Below are positions 23,251 to 36,100 of a stretch of 64,000 nucleotides of DNA, in pieces. Below the pieces are notes generated by a model. The model saw only the letters and a program-made list of their open reading frames with translations. It was not told the origin of the DNA and searched no databases. Where the stretch lies: positions 434,001 through 498,000 of the forward strand of contig VZRZ01002554.1 of the NCBI GenBank assembly GCA_013398175.1. The letters are read 5' to 3'. How positions within the stretch are numbered: position 1 is the stretch's first letter; the number at the start of each line of letters is the position of its first letter. A program made the position numbers and the translations under genes. The DNA comes from Climacteris rufus (Eukaryota > Chordata > Aves > Passeriformes > Climacteridae).

Positions 23251-26200
23251 CACACACTTACAAGAGTTGCCCTTCCATCCTTTTGAATGAAACGTTACTG
23301 TCAGCATCTCAAATGCTTCCTATGAGTACTCTCACAAGTGCAAGCACTGTGCCAGCCACCAACAGGTAAGAAGGGACACAAAATAGGTATCTGTGTATGT
23401 GTGTGCATTTATATGTATTATACTGCATGAAATTCCCCAGCACTGGGGAAGACTGATGCAGAGTGTGAACCCAGAGAAGAGTGGCCTTGGGCCTCTTGTG
23501 CTGTCAGGACAGCACAGGACATGGTTATGTACAGGGCTCTGTGGTGGGATGGCATTTCCCTGGGCACCTCAGCAGAGCTGAGTGCCAATCCCAATCTGCA
23601 TCTTGGCAGCAATCTGTCGAGAGACCTTTTTGACCCAGCTGGGAGGATACCCTGACTGGGCACCTCCCTAAAACCTGGAGAATCTATAGGAAAATTTATG
23701 CAAGTGATCATAAAAATAAATCATCGAGACTGCCACCTCTGTGAACAGGATTGTCTTATCCCACAGCTACCCTGCAAGACCAGGCATCCCTGCGGCAGGC
23801 AGAGGCAGCACTGCCCACAGCAGGCAAGATCTGTGTGCCCTGGGGTGCTATGAGTACCCCCATCCCAACAATAAAGGAATGGAGAAAAATCCAGCCCTGG
23901 ACAATTGTTTGTGCTGCTTAGCTGTGGCTTTCAGCCTGTTGATGTCTGGCTGAAGTCTCTTGGCCTGGCAGCTCCCCGGGTCAGGACCACATCTCTGAAA
24001 GGCTCAGGTAGAGGTGTGGGTCCCTGTCTGGGGCTCCTCATCCCCTTGGCAGCATGAGAAGTAGCCATAACTGAGCATATCAGGCTGGGGGCTCTGAGAT
24101 GGGTTTGGGAAGGCACAGCTCTGCTTTTTCACGGTTTTCTGCAATTTTCAGTGGGTATTAGCTATTCTGGCAGCCCTGTGAACGGGGCGCTTATCTCTGA
24201 CAGGGCGATGAGAAATCTAGCAACAAGCCACAGACATCTCTCTGCCTACAGGCTGGGTGTGAGCAGACAGGCATCTCGGCTTTAATGCACCTGGCAAAAC
24301 CATCACTCACCCCTCCAGGATGAGCAGGAGTATTTTGGTGGTGTCTGGGAGTGTGGGCACTGGTCGGGACAGGGATGTGTCTCACAAGGTCCTGAGCTGA
24401 AACCCAACGTTTCTCCCAGAGCGAGTCTTGTCTGAAAAGCCATCACGTCTGCAGAGCTCCCGGTGCTCCAAAAACAACACAAATTGCCTTTCCGCCCACG
24501 GAGGCTGCTGCTGCTGCGGCACCTGCGAGGAGCGCTGAGGCTGCCACGCTGTTCCGGCTTTTTCTGCACCTCTCTGATGAAAACATGAAAGGTTGCAGCC
24601 ACAGCTGTGAGGAGGGCAGGGTGGGACCTCCTTCGCAGCCTCCTGCTGCTGGAAAACTCATCCCACCACTACTACAAGGGACATGATTTCCCAGCTGAGC
24701 AGTTGATGCCCACAGCCTTTGGCTTTGCCATGGACAAAGGAAATTTTAAGTTATCTCTGCTCCTTCCCATCTGCAGTGTTTTGTGCCTGTCACCACTGCT
24801 GAGACAGACAATGAGAGAGGTGTCAGCTCAGAATTTGGGAGTGGGATGGAGAAGTGGGAAGGGAGACTTTCCATTTTCTGAGCATTACCATTCCCCTTGG
24901 GGACTCTTTTATCGCTGCAGAGCTGAGGGACCATCACCTCATCTGGCTGCTCATGAGGGCTGCAACAAAACTTGCCCATGTTTTAAGTCAAAACATGTTT
25001 TTTCTTTTAAAGCAGATGATTCAAAATCCTCAGCTGTGCTGGAGGCACACACTAGGTAAAACCCCTATACCCTCATGCCCAAAAACCGTGCAGGATATGG
25101 GGGAGAGGCATCTGACTAGTCCCATCCCAGGGCTGTGCCCTGGTCAGCAGGGAACAGGAAAGTTCCAGGAGGGCCCTGAGCCACCCCATGGCACTGGCTG
25201 CCCTCTTTACTGAGTTGCCCTCTCCTACTCTGCCACCTCCGAGTGGGATGTTCAAAAAAAGACCCCTCATGGCGCTGTCCATGTGCCCCATGGGTTCCCC
25301 ACTGCTTATTAACTGGGATGGGAGACACATCAGAAAAGCTTGAAGGCAACCTCTGTACTCTGCCTTTCCCACAGGGTGAGCAATGGTGCCACAGACTCAG
25401 CCAGGCAGGAGCAGGGATGGGTTTCCTCTGCACACAGACCATCTTGCAGCTCTGCCAGGGAGCAGGAAAGAGGATGGCTTTTTTCCCTCCCTTAATTGCT
25501 AAAACCATTATGAGTTCTGCAGGGCAGGAGGGCGGGTGAGAGAAATGAAGACAAGGAATAAAAACTCATGAAAAAAAGAAAGGAGGAAGAGGCTTAAGAA
25601 GTCCTGGGTGCAGAAAGCCCAGTACATTAGAGAGGCGGCTCTGGCTCCCTCAGACAGGAGCCTTCGCTGTGGTGACTCATCCTGGGAGCAGTCTGGAGTG
25701 GTGGCTCTGCCCTTGCTCCTTCAGCGATTTCCAGGGGAAGGTGATTGAATACAGCTCCACTGAGCTTAATGTGAACTGTCAGGGAGCTGGGGCGCATTTA
25801 CCTTGGTAACAGAAAACAGGAAAGTTGCAGAGTTTAATGTAAAATATTTGGACCCTATCCCTTCCCACTATAAAAAGGAAAAAAAAGGACTTAAGGCTCG
25901 GGCTGTTTCAGTGCTTATCTGACAGCGACTTGCTCATGTGTTTGCCCACAGGCTGGTACTATCCAACAGCTCTGGACACTTCCTTGCCACCACTGGAAAG
26001 GGCCCAAGGGAGTTGGTTCAGGAAGGACCAGGTGTCTCATGGCTTAACACCAATTTCCTTGAAAGGAGCAGAAAACAAACATTTTTGAGAGAAAGGAATC
26101 ACAGGGTATTTTCTGTGCAATAAGCTATGGAGTATTTTAACACCTGGTTTCAGGCCAGTGAAAGGTGAAGCGCAGAGAGCCATTCAAGTCCCACTTGGCT

Positions 26201-26397
26201 GAGAAAGGGAGACAGCATGGGAAGAGATGCTGGGGATTGGTTTTCACCTGGGACAACCACTGCAGGGGAAGTGAGAGGGAAGGACAGTTCCTAAGGGTCC
26301 CTTTAACTGAGAGGGAAGATGCTGAGCTCCATCTCTGTGTGCAGGTCTTGCCAACAGGCAGGCCCTTCTCGCAGATTCCTCCTGATCCATCAGTTTT

Positions 26398-26460
26398 CCT
26401 CAGAGCAAATGAGCAAATTGGAGCAAATCAGAACAAGTCAGTCCTCAGAGCAAATCAGTT
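26398..26460 (+). repeat. Degenerate 10-bp tandem repeat
   Basis: The motif GAGCAAAT recurs at 26403, 26411 and 26421, with a diverged copy (GAACAAGT) at 26431 and another exact copy at 26448. Over 26401-26440 the copies follow an approximately 10-bp period. It is a short minisatellite in presumed intron 1 with no known family. Confidence 0.75.
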
Positions 26461-27787
26461 CCTTAACAAATACAGGGACCTGCCAGCACTCCTGCCATGC
26501 TGTTGCTGCCACCAGTGAACTCATGACAAAGAAGCTGGGACTGATCCTGAAAAACTGTTCCACTAGAACAAATTCGAATCTTACCTGAAATATGGAATAA
26601 GAAATCAGAAATTAATTATCAATAGCCCAAAGAGCAGAGAGGTTACAATCTATAGATCACACTGGTATTTATTTGCTTTTCTCTCTCAAGAAGGATTTTC
26701 ACAAGAAAAATAACTTTACTTATATGTTCTACAGCCCACTTCATCCTAATGTCATTGAACAGGTTTTTGATTACCTGATTTAAGTAATTCTTACTAAATG
26801 TTGCTCAGTTGCAAGGAATCAAAAGGCAAGTGTCCCAAATATCACCTGCTGTGCCTCATCAGGTGTGATAATAGCACCGATTAAGTGAAGAGCCTTCAGT
26901 GCAGAGAAATCACAGCACTGCACACGTGAAATCAAGCTACCTGAATACCCCTGAGCACTTGGGTGTTGCAGCGAGTTCAGCTCCAAACTTGTCCTGAATA
27001 CAGAATGAAGCCATTTCAGTATCCCAGAGAAGGGATGTCCTAGTCTGTAGCTCCTGGGCTTTAACCCAAGGTACTAAGGCTTTAAGCTTCTGGAGATTTA
27101 CTGGTGGACCCCAATCATTTTGCAAGCTAGAACAATCTAGTTACTACTGAAAGAGAAATTCAGTGTTGTTTCACTCTGGCTTTTCCTAATTAAATTTAAA
27201 GTATTTCAGACAATACTTAGATTTATTCTGTGCAAGATACAAGAGTGAGCTCAGTTCTGCTCCCTGGGATGCGATGCTGGGATAAATGTGATGCGACACC
27301 ATGAAGTCAAACAACTCTTCAGCATAAATCAAGTACTCTTAAGTTATGGCTTCTTGTAATAAATTTTCAACCAATTAAAGAGGTTTTCGTTGGTTTTTTG
27401 TTTTTTTTTTTGGTACAAATGGCTTTTTCACTAGAGAAAGCCACAGCTACATCAAATTTTTCTAAATATACTTTTTCAAGGAAAAAAGATAGCAATTATT
27501 CCTTATTATCTCTAGGTTTAAAGCATAAATTTAATGCTTTCAGCATGCAAGTACCCTACAATGCAATTCTTATCTGAGATGTGCTGCAAATTGAACTTTG
27601 CAGCTACTTCCCCAGGAAGCTGTTCATAAAGATACTCAGCTAATGGCCATTTCAAAAAACATTATGCCATCAGTTGCTGCGGAGAAGCCATGGAAAATCC
27701 ACAGAAATGGATGCTGGTTTGACTCTCCAGACAATAGACCCCACTTTTAAAGACAGTGAAATAAACAGAGCAATAGGCTTTTTATCT

Positions 27788-27813
27788 TCTTTTTTTTTTA
27801 TTTTTTTTTTTTT
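27788..27813 (+). repeat. Poly-T tract
   Basis: Nine and thirteen T residues are separated by a single A. Read on the minus strand this is a poly-A stretch, which could be the tail of an old retroposed sequence, but no recognisable retrocopy lies beside it. Confidence 0.8.
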
Positions 27814-28096
27814 AATCTGAGAAAGCTGAAAAACATTTGAGCAGAGAAAATCTTTACTCTTTAATATTTGCCTCAGCTTACTGCTTTCTTCACGAATGAG
27901 AAAATGGCCAGGTGCTATCAGCAGCCTTACAGCAGTGAGATGCTTCCAAAAGTGCAGCAACTGCTAAAGAGCTGCTTCATCCTGGTACCAGCAGCTCATC
28001 AGCGGAGGGGAGTGGAAAATGATGGCAGCACAGGATTTGAGGGTTCTCATTTGCAGCAGTACCCTCAAGTGACCCCCAGTCAGGACTGAGGACAGT

Positions 28097-28116
28097 GGGG
28101 TGGGGAGCTGGGGGGG
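28097..28116 (+). other. G-quadruplex-prone run
   Basis: GGGG-T-GGGG-AGCT followed by seven G provides four potential G3 tracts with short loops on the plus strand, the non-template-like partner of the MARCHF4 transcript. Folding is predicted from the motif only. Confidence 0.5.
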
Positions 28117-29296
28117 CCACGTGCATGTTCAATAAATGGAAGCCAATACCAAGGTGCAAACAGAAGCACACACTACATCTCCAGTATTCAAAGCCAGTGT
28201 TTCCCAGCTGGGACAGGAGATGAGGATGTGACAGGAGGGACTGTCCCAACAGGTCTGGATGACAATGGTTATGCAGGAGCTTTTCCTGCTCCATTTGGGC
28301 CAGTCAAAACTGGCAGCTCAGAGATGGAAACCCTCCAAAGCCATGTCCATCTCCAAAGCTCCATGTGTCTTCTGTGGCATGAGGCACTGCTGGAAGAGGG
28401 ACAGCTGCTAGCCTTGGGTGCACCTGGGGTGAAGGCTGAGGACAGCCTGTCAGGGGCTGAAAGCAGAAGTGAGGTGGGAGACAGCACAACACACGCAGGG
28501 CTGCTGCAGGGGCTGGGGAGCTGCAATAGAAAATAATGAGTGAGGTTTGTTTACTTTCAGCTTCGCTAGTGCTGCGGGACTGAGCTGTTTCATTAAGACG
28601 TGGCCTGATCCGCTTTTCCTTCCTGCCTCCCAGACTCAAGGAGAAGAATATGCAATTACAAAGTTCACTCATGTAGAGCCCTTCAGTTACTGGGTAACTC
28701 TGTTATGGCTCTTCCAAACCTGACAAGACTCGTACAATAGGACATGACATCTGAAGTAATTCATTTTTCATCAGCTGATTAGCAGAAATTAAAACAATTC
28801 TCAGAACATCCCAGTTGATGTGAGATCAAGTTCCTTATTGTCTTAGTGGTGAAGGCATTTCTTTTTAATATCTCAGGCAACCCTGCAAACAAGAGATGCT
28901 GAACAAAAATATATGAAGGAGGCAGCAGAGGGGAGAATAAAGGCCCACAGGGTCTGTGGGATGGTGGAGCTCCAGAGCCTTGCCTTCCAATCCTGCCATA
29001 AGCTCACTTAAATGTTTAGCAGAAAGTCAAAACGCTTTCTGGCATAAACACGCACTGGAGGCAGAGGCACCTCCTTTGGAAATGATGCAGCTATGGAGTG
29101 AAGCTGAACTGCCTTTACTGGCAGTGAGCTAAAAACCAGCCATAAATATAAAGGGTTTCTTCAGCATGTTTCTGCCAGCAGCAGCAGAGCAGCTGCCTGC
29201 AGGATGCACTGGTTCTGTGATGATGGATACAGCTCAGGATCCCAACAGGCCACACTGCCAGTAACACCTCTCCAGTGGAATCTAGGGAAGTACTCC

Positions 29297-29324
29297 TGGG
29301 GCTGGGGTTGGGGGTGTCTGCTGG
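29297..29324 (+). other. G-rich run, marginal quadruplex motif
   Basis: GGGG, GGGG and GGGGG are separated by CT and TT, with a further GGG eight bases away. One loop exceeds the usual seven-base limit. Confidence 0.4.
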
Positions 29325-32300
29325 GCTGGCAGCTCAGGGTCAGCCTGAGGCAATCAGGGGGCTGCGATCTGATGGAAGGGCAAGTGGCATCACAGAGCAG
29401 CCCAAGTAAGTGATGGCATAAGGGAGAGGCTAAAAACAGCAGGTCTTGCACCACTTGGTCATGACAAGAGTGGTCACATTGCCCTTTCATTTGCTTTCCA
29501 TTTTCAAGGCATCCTGGGAAAGTAGGTGAAGTCCCCAGGGGGAAGGCTGGATTAGGAGGCGGGTGAGCATGCTCTTGCTGACTCTCAGAGCCATCCTCCC
29601 CGCCACCGCAGGAGCCTGCTCCAGAGCTCATAAACCCACAGGCCCACTTAGCTGAAGTGCAGCAAAAATACACCGTGGGAAAAGAGAGCAGGCAGCTTAA
29701 TCCCCAAATCCCTTTGCCTCATGTGACAACTTTCCAGTCAAGAGTAGCTCAATAGGCTAGGGCCAGAGGTACCAGTGGCACTGGCTGCACTGCCCCCAGG
29801 GGAAGCTGCACAACATTAATTATTATTTTTTCAATGCTGCCCTGGCCAAAGGTCTCCTGTATATGAAGCTGCATAAATCCATGCATTTCAGTCTTTGCCT
29901 GTATACACCTCCCGGTGAAAAGCCTCCTTGTGTTTTCCTACTCCAGCTGGGGAATCTAGCTTTCCATTTCAGAGGCAGACTATGAAACAGAAAGGAGAGA
30001 ACATAGAAATAAATGTAAGAATAGCTGTAGCATAAGTCTAGTGGGCTACAGAGGCTAATTTTTTTTTCAGTCTTTATTTTGCACCTGTTGAAGATCAGGT
30101 TTATTGTGTGTGTAAAAGTGAAATACACACAGATGTGTATATATAAACAGTGCCAGGACTTTGAGGTTTCAGCACTGTCAGTGTAAAGACATTAGGCATT
30201 ACATAGGGCTGATTTATCATCTGACTCTACAATAACCTTTTGAAGCTATACTGATTGGCAATTTACATATTAACAAATATATTAACACTGAGGCAATGTC
30301 AGATGCTATGCACGGCTATGCTCCACTCCAGAGGTGACTGAATTCCAAACAGTGGCCAAATCATTTGTATCTCCGAACACAAAGGATGCCCTTTTGAAAT
30401 ATTATTACCTGTTATTGGTCTTTATTGTGCTTTGTCAAATTGGTTCTCCTGCTCTTTCCCCATGGGATTTGCTGTATCAGATACCGAACCCGTTTGTGCC
30501 GAGCAAGATTCCTCCTGCCACACCTGGATTAGTGTAACACAGTGAACTATGTCCAGTCAGACTGGGCTGTGACAGGCCTTCCAGCATCCTCCTTTAGCTA
30601 CAGTGTAGGCTGCCTTCCTCTGAACAACACGACTCCTCTGTATCAACTTACAGTGCTCTCAGCAAGTTGCATCTTCACACAGAAAGGGTCAAGTACCTCT
30701 TCCTGAGTTCCAGTGGCAGAACTCTTATTGTCTTTCTAACCTGCATTCAGCTTTTAGGATGGGATTGTCCTTTATACCCACCCAGCTGCTCTACTCCAAT
30801 TCCTGGTGCACCACTCTATGAACAATACGAAAATGCCCATCCCACTTCACTGACAGTGACCTGCTGTATTCTGGCAAGTGTCATTACTCCTTCACTGTTC
30901 ATGCTGCAAGCAGCTGGGATGGAAGACGGATGCTGTTCTCACTTCTTTGCCTTGGGTGTCATGGGTACAAAGAGGACAGGGCTGGAAGTCCCAAGAACTG
31001 ATTTCTCTTAGTGTTCCTGTGCTTTGTTATACCAGAAAGATTTTAAGAGGTTTTTGAAAACTCCTGGGGTTTTTCTCTTGCCTTTACAGAAGTGGGGTTG
31101 GTAGAGTGACGAGCACAGAAATTATCACTATCCACAGATGTGTATTACCTGGAAGAAGTCCCACTAACTGTTGACTATTTGTGTTCAGGGCAGGCTAGTG
31201 TGTAATCAGCTACTCATCTGCCGTTTGGTGTCAGACGCTGAGAAGTTGTGCCTGCAGAGCCAAAAGCATTCAAGCAAGACTAAAGAAACTCATTACCCAG
31301 CTATCACCCTTCACAGCAACGCTCCAGGAATGGGAAATACCTGCAGCAGCCACAGATGCTCCCCATGGGCTGCAGTGTGATGGGAAGCACAACTGTCTGG
31401 GGCCAGCATGGGCAGAGCAGGCCCTCGCCCTGGCTCTCCATCCTACAGCTCTGCTGATATCATGCTGTTGGGTTTGGGGAAATCTCCACATTGGGATCCC
31501 TGCTCTGTGTATCAGTGTAATAACTTATCCACTGCCCAGGGACAACTGTAGACTTCATTTATCTGTATGTGTCTAGGGCTTAAAGATCTTGAAAAAACAA
31601 GGCTGTTGAAGAGAAAATGATTAAGCGTGGCTGGCCACCAGCCTGCGTGGACATTGATCTTCACTGGTGTGTCTGTTGGTCTGGCAGTCACAGCCTAGAG
31701 CACTGGGGCAGCCAGTTCTGCTCTGGAGGAAGGTCCCATCCCCTGCAGGAGCCCTGTTCACCTGTAGGGGTGTTTAAGTGGAAGCTGTCCTTCGGAGGCC
31801 CTGACAGTGTTCTGCGACAGCAAACCAAGCCTTTGTGGAAAAATAAATTATCTTACTACAGCACAGCCTCCTCCTCAGGGGGCTTCTCTTCTTCAGTGTG
31901 TTTACATACAAATTCTCAGTCTGAGTTCTGCATCCTGGGTGAAAAAGAATGGGTAATGTCCTGGCAGAAATACCACACCTGCATCCAGAGCTCTTGCATA
32001 AGCCATGTCTACCTTCATCTCTTGTATCCACACATTTCCAAAGGCAGTACATACACTTTGAGGTTTTCTTTTAGAGGGGCCATGAGTACAAAATGAAACC
32101 AGTGGTGTCTCCCAGCAAGGGTATTTGCAATCATCCTGAGAAGCTGGAGGACTTCTGACAGTCCCAGGGCCTGCAGGGTGAAAACACTCCTTCCATGCCC
32201 TCCACATCCTCTCCTTGTGCTTGACCACATTCCTGGGCTCTGGTAGCCGCCAGGGAAGCTGAACAAGATCTCTGGGTGGAATCTGCATCCTGGGCTTCAC

Positions 32301-32760
32301 CGTTCCATATCTCCAGCAATTTTGGCCTACTGCTGCTGGGAGCAGAGCAACGGGTTTTGAATTTTTAATTTAATTTCTTCTCTTTATTTCTTTGGAGATA
32401 TCAGAGATGAAAGTCTGCCTGGTAACAGTGCTGAGGAACACAAGCACACAGGGGGCAGGTCTTGAAACGTGCTCTGCTGCACTGCCACGTGTTTTAGGGC
32501 TGGCAGTACTACAAACTGAAAGCAGGGTGTCCAGGTCCCTCCTGACCAGCGCATTTTCTTGCTAAATTCATTGCTTAATAGGAAAAATGCAATAATCCAA
32601 GCCTGCAACTATCAGACTTGCCCATCGTTGCAGAGGGGAACTTGCCTCCCTCCTGACCTGATTAGATTTCAAGGAAACAGGAACGTAAGGTGAATGAGAG
32701 TTTCCCCAAGGTGAGCCAAAAATACGGGCATGTTTGTCACCACGGGAATGGTTTTATTTG

Positions 32761-33150
32761 CACAGCCCGCAGGTAACCTGGGCACGTGAAGGGAAGGCTC
32801 CATGTCTGGGCTGGAGCGCGGGAGAGGGAAGGCGGAGGGGAAGTGGCCACCTCGGTGTGATGTGATGAAAGGGAGCGAGGTGTGAAGCTGCAAGGGAAAC
32901 AGAGAGCAGCACACTCGGGCTGGCAGCAGCGCAGAGCCCGGCCCGCGCCGGCTGCAGTCGATAGCGGCCGGCTGGGCACAGAGAGGCAGGCGGGAGCCTG
33001 CCGAGAGTTGTTATTTGCTTTCCCCACGAGGCAGGGACGAACCGCTGCTCGCACTGAACGGGCTATAGTCACGCCAGACTGCTGGCAGACCCAGTCCTGC
33101 CTGAACCTTCGCGATGCTTTGCTGCTCTGCTGCGGGCCTTGGCGTTTTGG
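32761..33150. promoter_or_regulatory. Intronic CpG-island-like segment
   Basis: By hand I count about 28 CpG dinucleotides in 390 bp, in a G+C-rich sequence with clusters such as GCCCGCGCCGGC near 32941. The rest of the window is strongly CpG-depleted. In vertebrates such segments are usually unmethylated promoters or poised regulatory elements. No recognisable exon is attached. It could be an alternative MARCHF4 promoter, the start of a noncoding RNA or an orphan CpG island. A 217-codon open frame on the plus strand begins inside it but has no known domain. Confidence 0.6.
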
Positions 33151-36100
33151 GCAGAGGGACCACAGGGTTGGTCATCTGCTCATCATCCCAGGGCACAACC
33201 CCTTGGGAGCAGGCCTGTCCCAGGCTTTGCACTGTCCCCAGCTTTGTACAGACCCTTGCATATTGCTCTCCAGAAGCAAACCCAGTGCTTTGCCTGCATT
33301 AATTATGAAGCAAGCTCAGATAAGCACAGATAGTCACTCAAACCTGCCTGACTCTACCACAACACTCCCTTTCCTCTGTCTGCTCTTTACATCACCCCTC
33401 TACATGCATGAATTTCTCCCTTTTCCTTCCAGACTGTCAGGAGGAGATGGTATCAGACAGCTGCTTATCCTATGTCATATCCACCTGCACTGTTGTCTCA
33501 GGAGGAGCATCATATATTACAGCCATGAAAGATGACAGGGACAATACCTTCGGACAGACACAGGGAGTGAGAGCCAACAAGGAAAACGCCATTATCCATC
33601 ATTGTTGCGGGTGTACTCAGGCTTTTTACACATTGGTAGTCAGTTATGGAGATTGTCACACATAGAAAAGCTTCCCTGTTTTCATCAGGCAGCAGAGGAA
33701 GGATCCTGAAGTGCCCTAGAACATGAAACAGTCCTAATACAGTCTTTGAGTATTAATATAACCCTAAAAGCATCCTGGCTAAAGTAGAAAATGTTGCCAG
33801 AAGCCAAAATTCCAAAAATACAGGCTGGGAAAACCCCAGGGCTTGCCCAGCTCAGATCTCCCCTGCAAGGACCACACAGCATCTTCACAGCCTACCTGCA
33901 GCTACTGCAGCAATCACCTCTCCACAGGCTATCCCAGGACTTCTGCCCAAACCTTCTCTATACATTGGTTATCAAGGACACCTGTGGAAACCCACTGGGG
34001 TAATTTCCACAGTCCTGAGGGCATTATCAAACACACCTGAGCATCCTGAACACACCCTTTAAGAGTGGAAAGCGAGGCTTAATTTAGGGTTTGGATGAGG
34101 CAGCAGGGTATCTTCTTGGTCTACATGGCCAAGAGCAATCCAAGGGTCCCCAGGAGGGGAGTCTCCACAGCTGAACTCCCTCTCAGAGCAGCTGTGAGGA
34201 AGTACTTTTTAAGCCTCTATTAAAGCTGGGAAATGGCTGGGTATGGATTTGCTGTGGGTCACACAGGCAGCTTGGGAAGCTTTTGCTGCCTCTCTGGTGC
34301 TGCTGGTGGTATTTGACTGGCTGTGTCCATGACCAACTCTGCTGAAGACCAGCCTGGGAACTGCTGGAATCTTTAATGGGGCCAGGAAAGACAGAGATAC
34401 ATAGAAGGGAACCTGTCCTTGGAAGCACGGTGGAAGCAAGCTGAGCTCCCTCAGGGCAATGTTATGGCCCTCCTTTGGCTTTAGTGGGTTGTAGTATGTT
34501 ACTCTGAGCCATGTAGGATTGGCTTCCCTGGGACAGTGACAGTATCAAGCTGCACGTCCTTCCTAGGAGGATTTAGCTCACTGGTGTTGCTGTCTCATGG
34601 AGAGCAGGCACCACTGATTTTTGTCAGCCTTCCCTTTCCCATCCCCTCTGCTTGTCTCAGTGGGCATGCAGTGCCTGCTTGTGCTCTGTGAGTTCATTCC
34701 CAGGTAGGGATTAGAAGTGTTTAATAATGAAGTGCAATCTAGTTTTATTCCTAAAACACAGTAATTGTCATGGGGAATAAAAAAAGTCCTCTGGCAGCCT
34801 GTGGTGACCAGAAAACACCTAAGACCCCTTCCTATTACGGAATTTGCCCATGCCCCAGGCTGGGCAGCCCTGAGGCACACCTTGGGGACAGATTTAACCA
34901 CAATGCTACCAGGTACAAATGGAAACATGACCTCTTTCTGACTTTCTGAACTGACTGATGGGGATTCCTCCTGCATCCACCTTTATTCTGGATGTTCTCA
35001 GGTACATAATTTCTCAAGAACAGATTAATGTGAGTAGGGAGCTGGCATGAGCTTTTTAACCTGATGTTAAATACACTTCATCTTTAAGCATCTGTGGTTC
35101 AGAAACCCCTCACAGTACTCCAGCCCACAGAGGAGACTTTCAGCTCTGCACGGTGCAGGACTAGAAAATGAAACTACTGTAGATGTGAAGACTGTTGGTT
35201 ATGTCTAACATACCTCATCCTTGCTGTGTTTTAGGCTCCAGATTTGTCTCCTCTACTATGAACCTGAACACAGACACAGCCAATGGAGAGGGAATGTTTT
35301 TCATTAGAGATCTGATCCAGTTCTGGTATTTTTTTTTTCTTTCTTGAATCTCAAGAGTTTTATATGATCCTGGAGCTAAAAAACAGTTTTCTGTCCATGA
35401 ACCACTGTTTCTTCCATGTTTAAGGACCAGAGTAATGGGTGTGCTCACCCCTGACTTCAGTTGGTGCTCAGCATTCTTGCCTCTTGCCATTTGGGGCTTG
35501 TAGTGTTTCCCTCTTCTCTCTTACACTCTTCCTTCACTACTTCCCAAGGCTGCCCATTCTCACCTCTTTCTCTATAACCAGATTGATCTAGAGCCTTTGT
35601 CTCTGGCCTCTGCTTGACACAGTTTGTTGGTTTTTTTTTCTGTGGGCCAGGCCAATTTTTCACCTGTATCAACTCAGCTGATGTAAGCCATTACTGCTCA
35701 CTGCAAACCTTGCTGTGGACTATGGGACTGCACCTACATCTCCCTGCCCTATCCCCAGGCTCACAGAAACATGCCATTGCAACCCAGCAGCCTTTCAGGT
35801 AGGCATTTACTTATTTCTGTGATTTTGCTGTAATTCTGTGGGTTTGTGAGTTGTGAAGTGGTTGCTGGAAGTGCTGACACTGCTTCCTGTGTTACTGGCA
35901 TCACTCACCTCTGACCTGGTATCTCAGGCTCTCTGCATATGCAGGGAGCCAATAGTCCATCCACCATAATCTGTCTTTAACAATTATTTTTGCAAGTCTG
36001 ACAGGATAAGATACTGTGAAACTGAAGACTGAGACTCTTGGGAGCAATTATGAAACCCATACCCCAAAGACCTTCATTTCCTTCTTGCAATTCTGTGCTT

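Noticed and set aside
25868..25878. TATA-box-like CTATAAAAAGG
   Set aside because: There is no initiator, CpG island or downstream exon, and an A-rich run follows. Such motifs are common by chance in A/T-containing introns.
27670..27960. Possible processed retrocopy with a poly-A tail on the minus strand
   Set aside because: The A-rich run is present, but the adjacent frame has no known protein similarity, and there is no polyadenylation signal or target-site duplication that I can see.
30107..30131. 8-bp inverted repeat TGTGTGTA/TACACACA with a 9-nt loop
   Set aside because: It arises from simple TG/CA repeat sequence and is too short for a microRNA precursor or a stable structural RNA.
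31617..32096. 159-codon plus-strand open frame
   Set aside because: Cysteine, serine and histidine content is arbitrary with no spacing motif, and overlapping frames on the other strand are about as long. Treated as chance.
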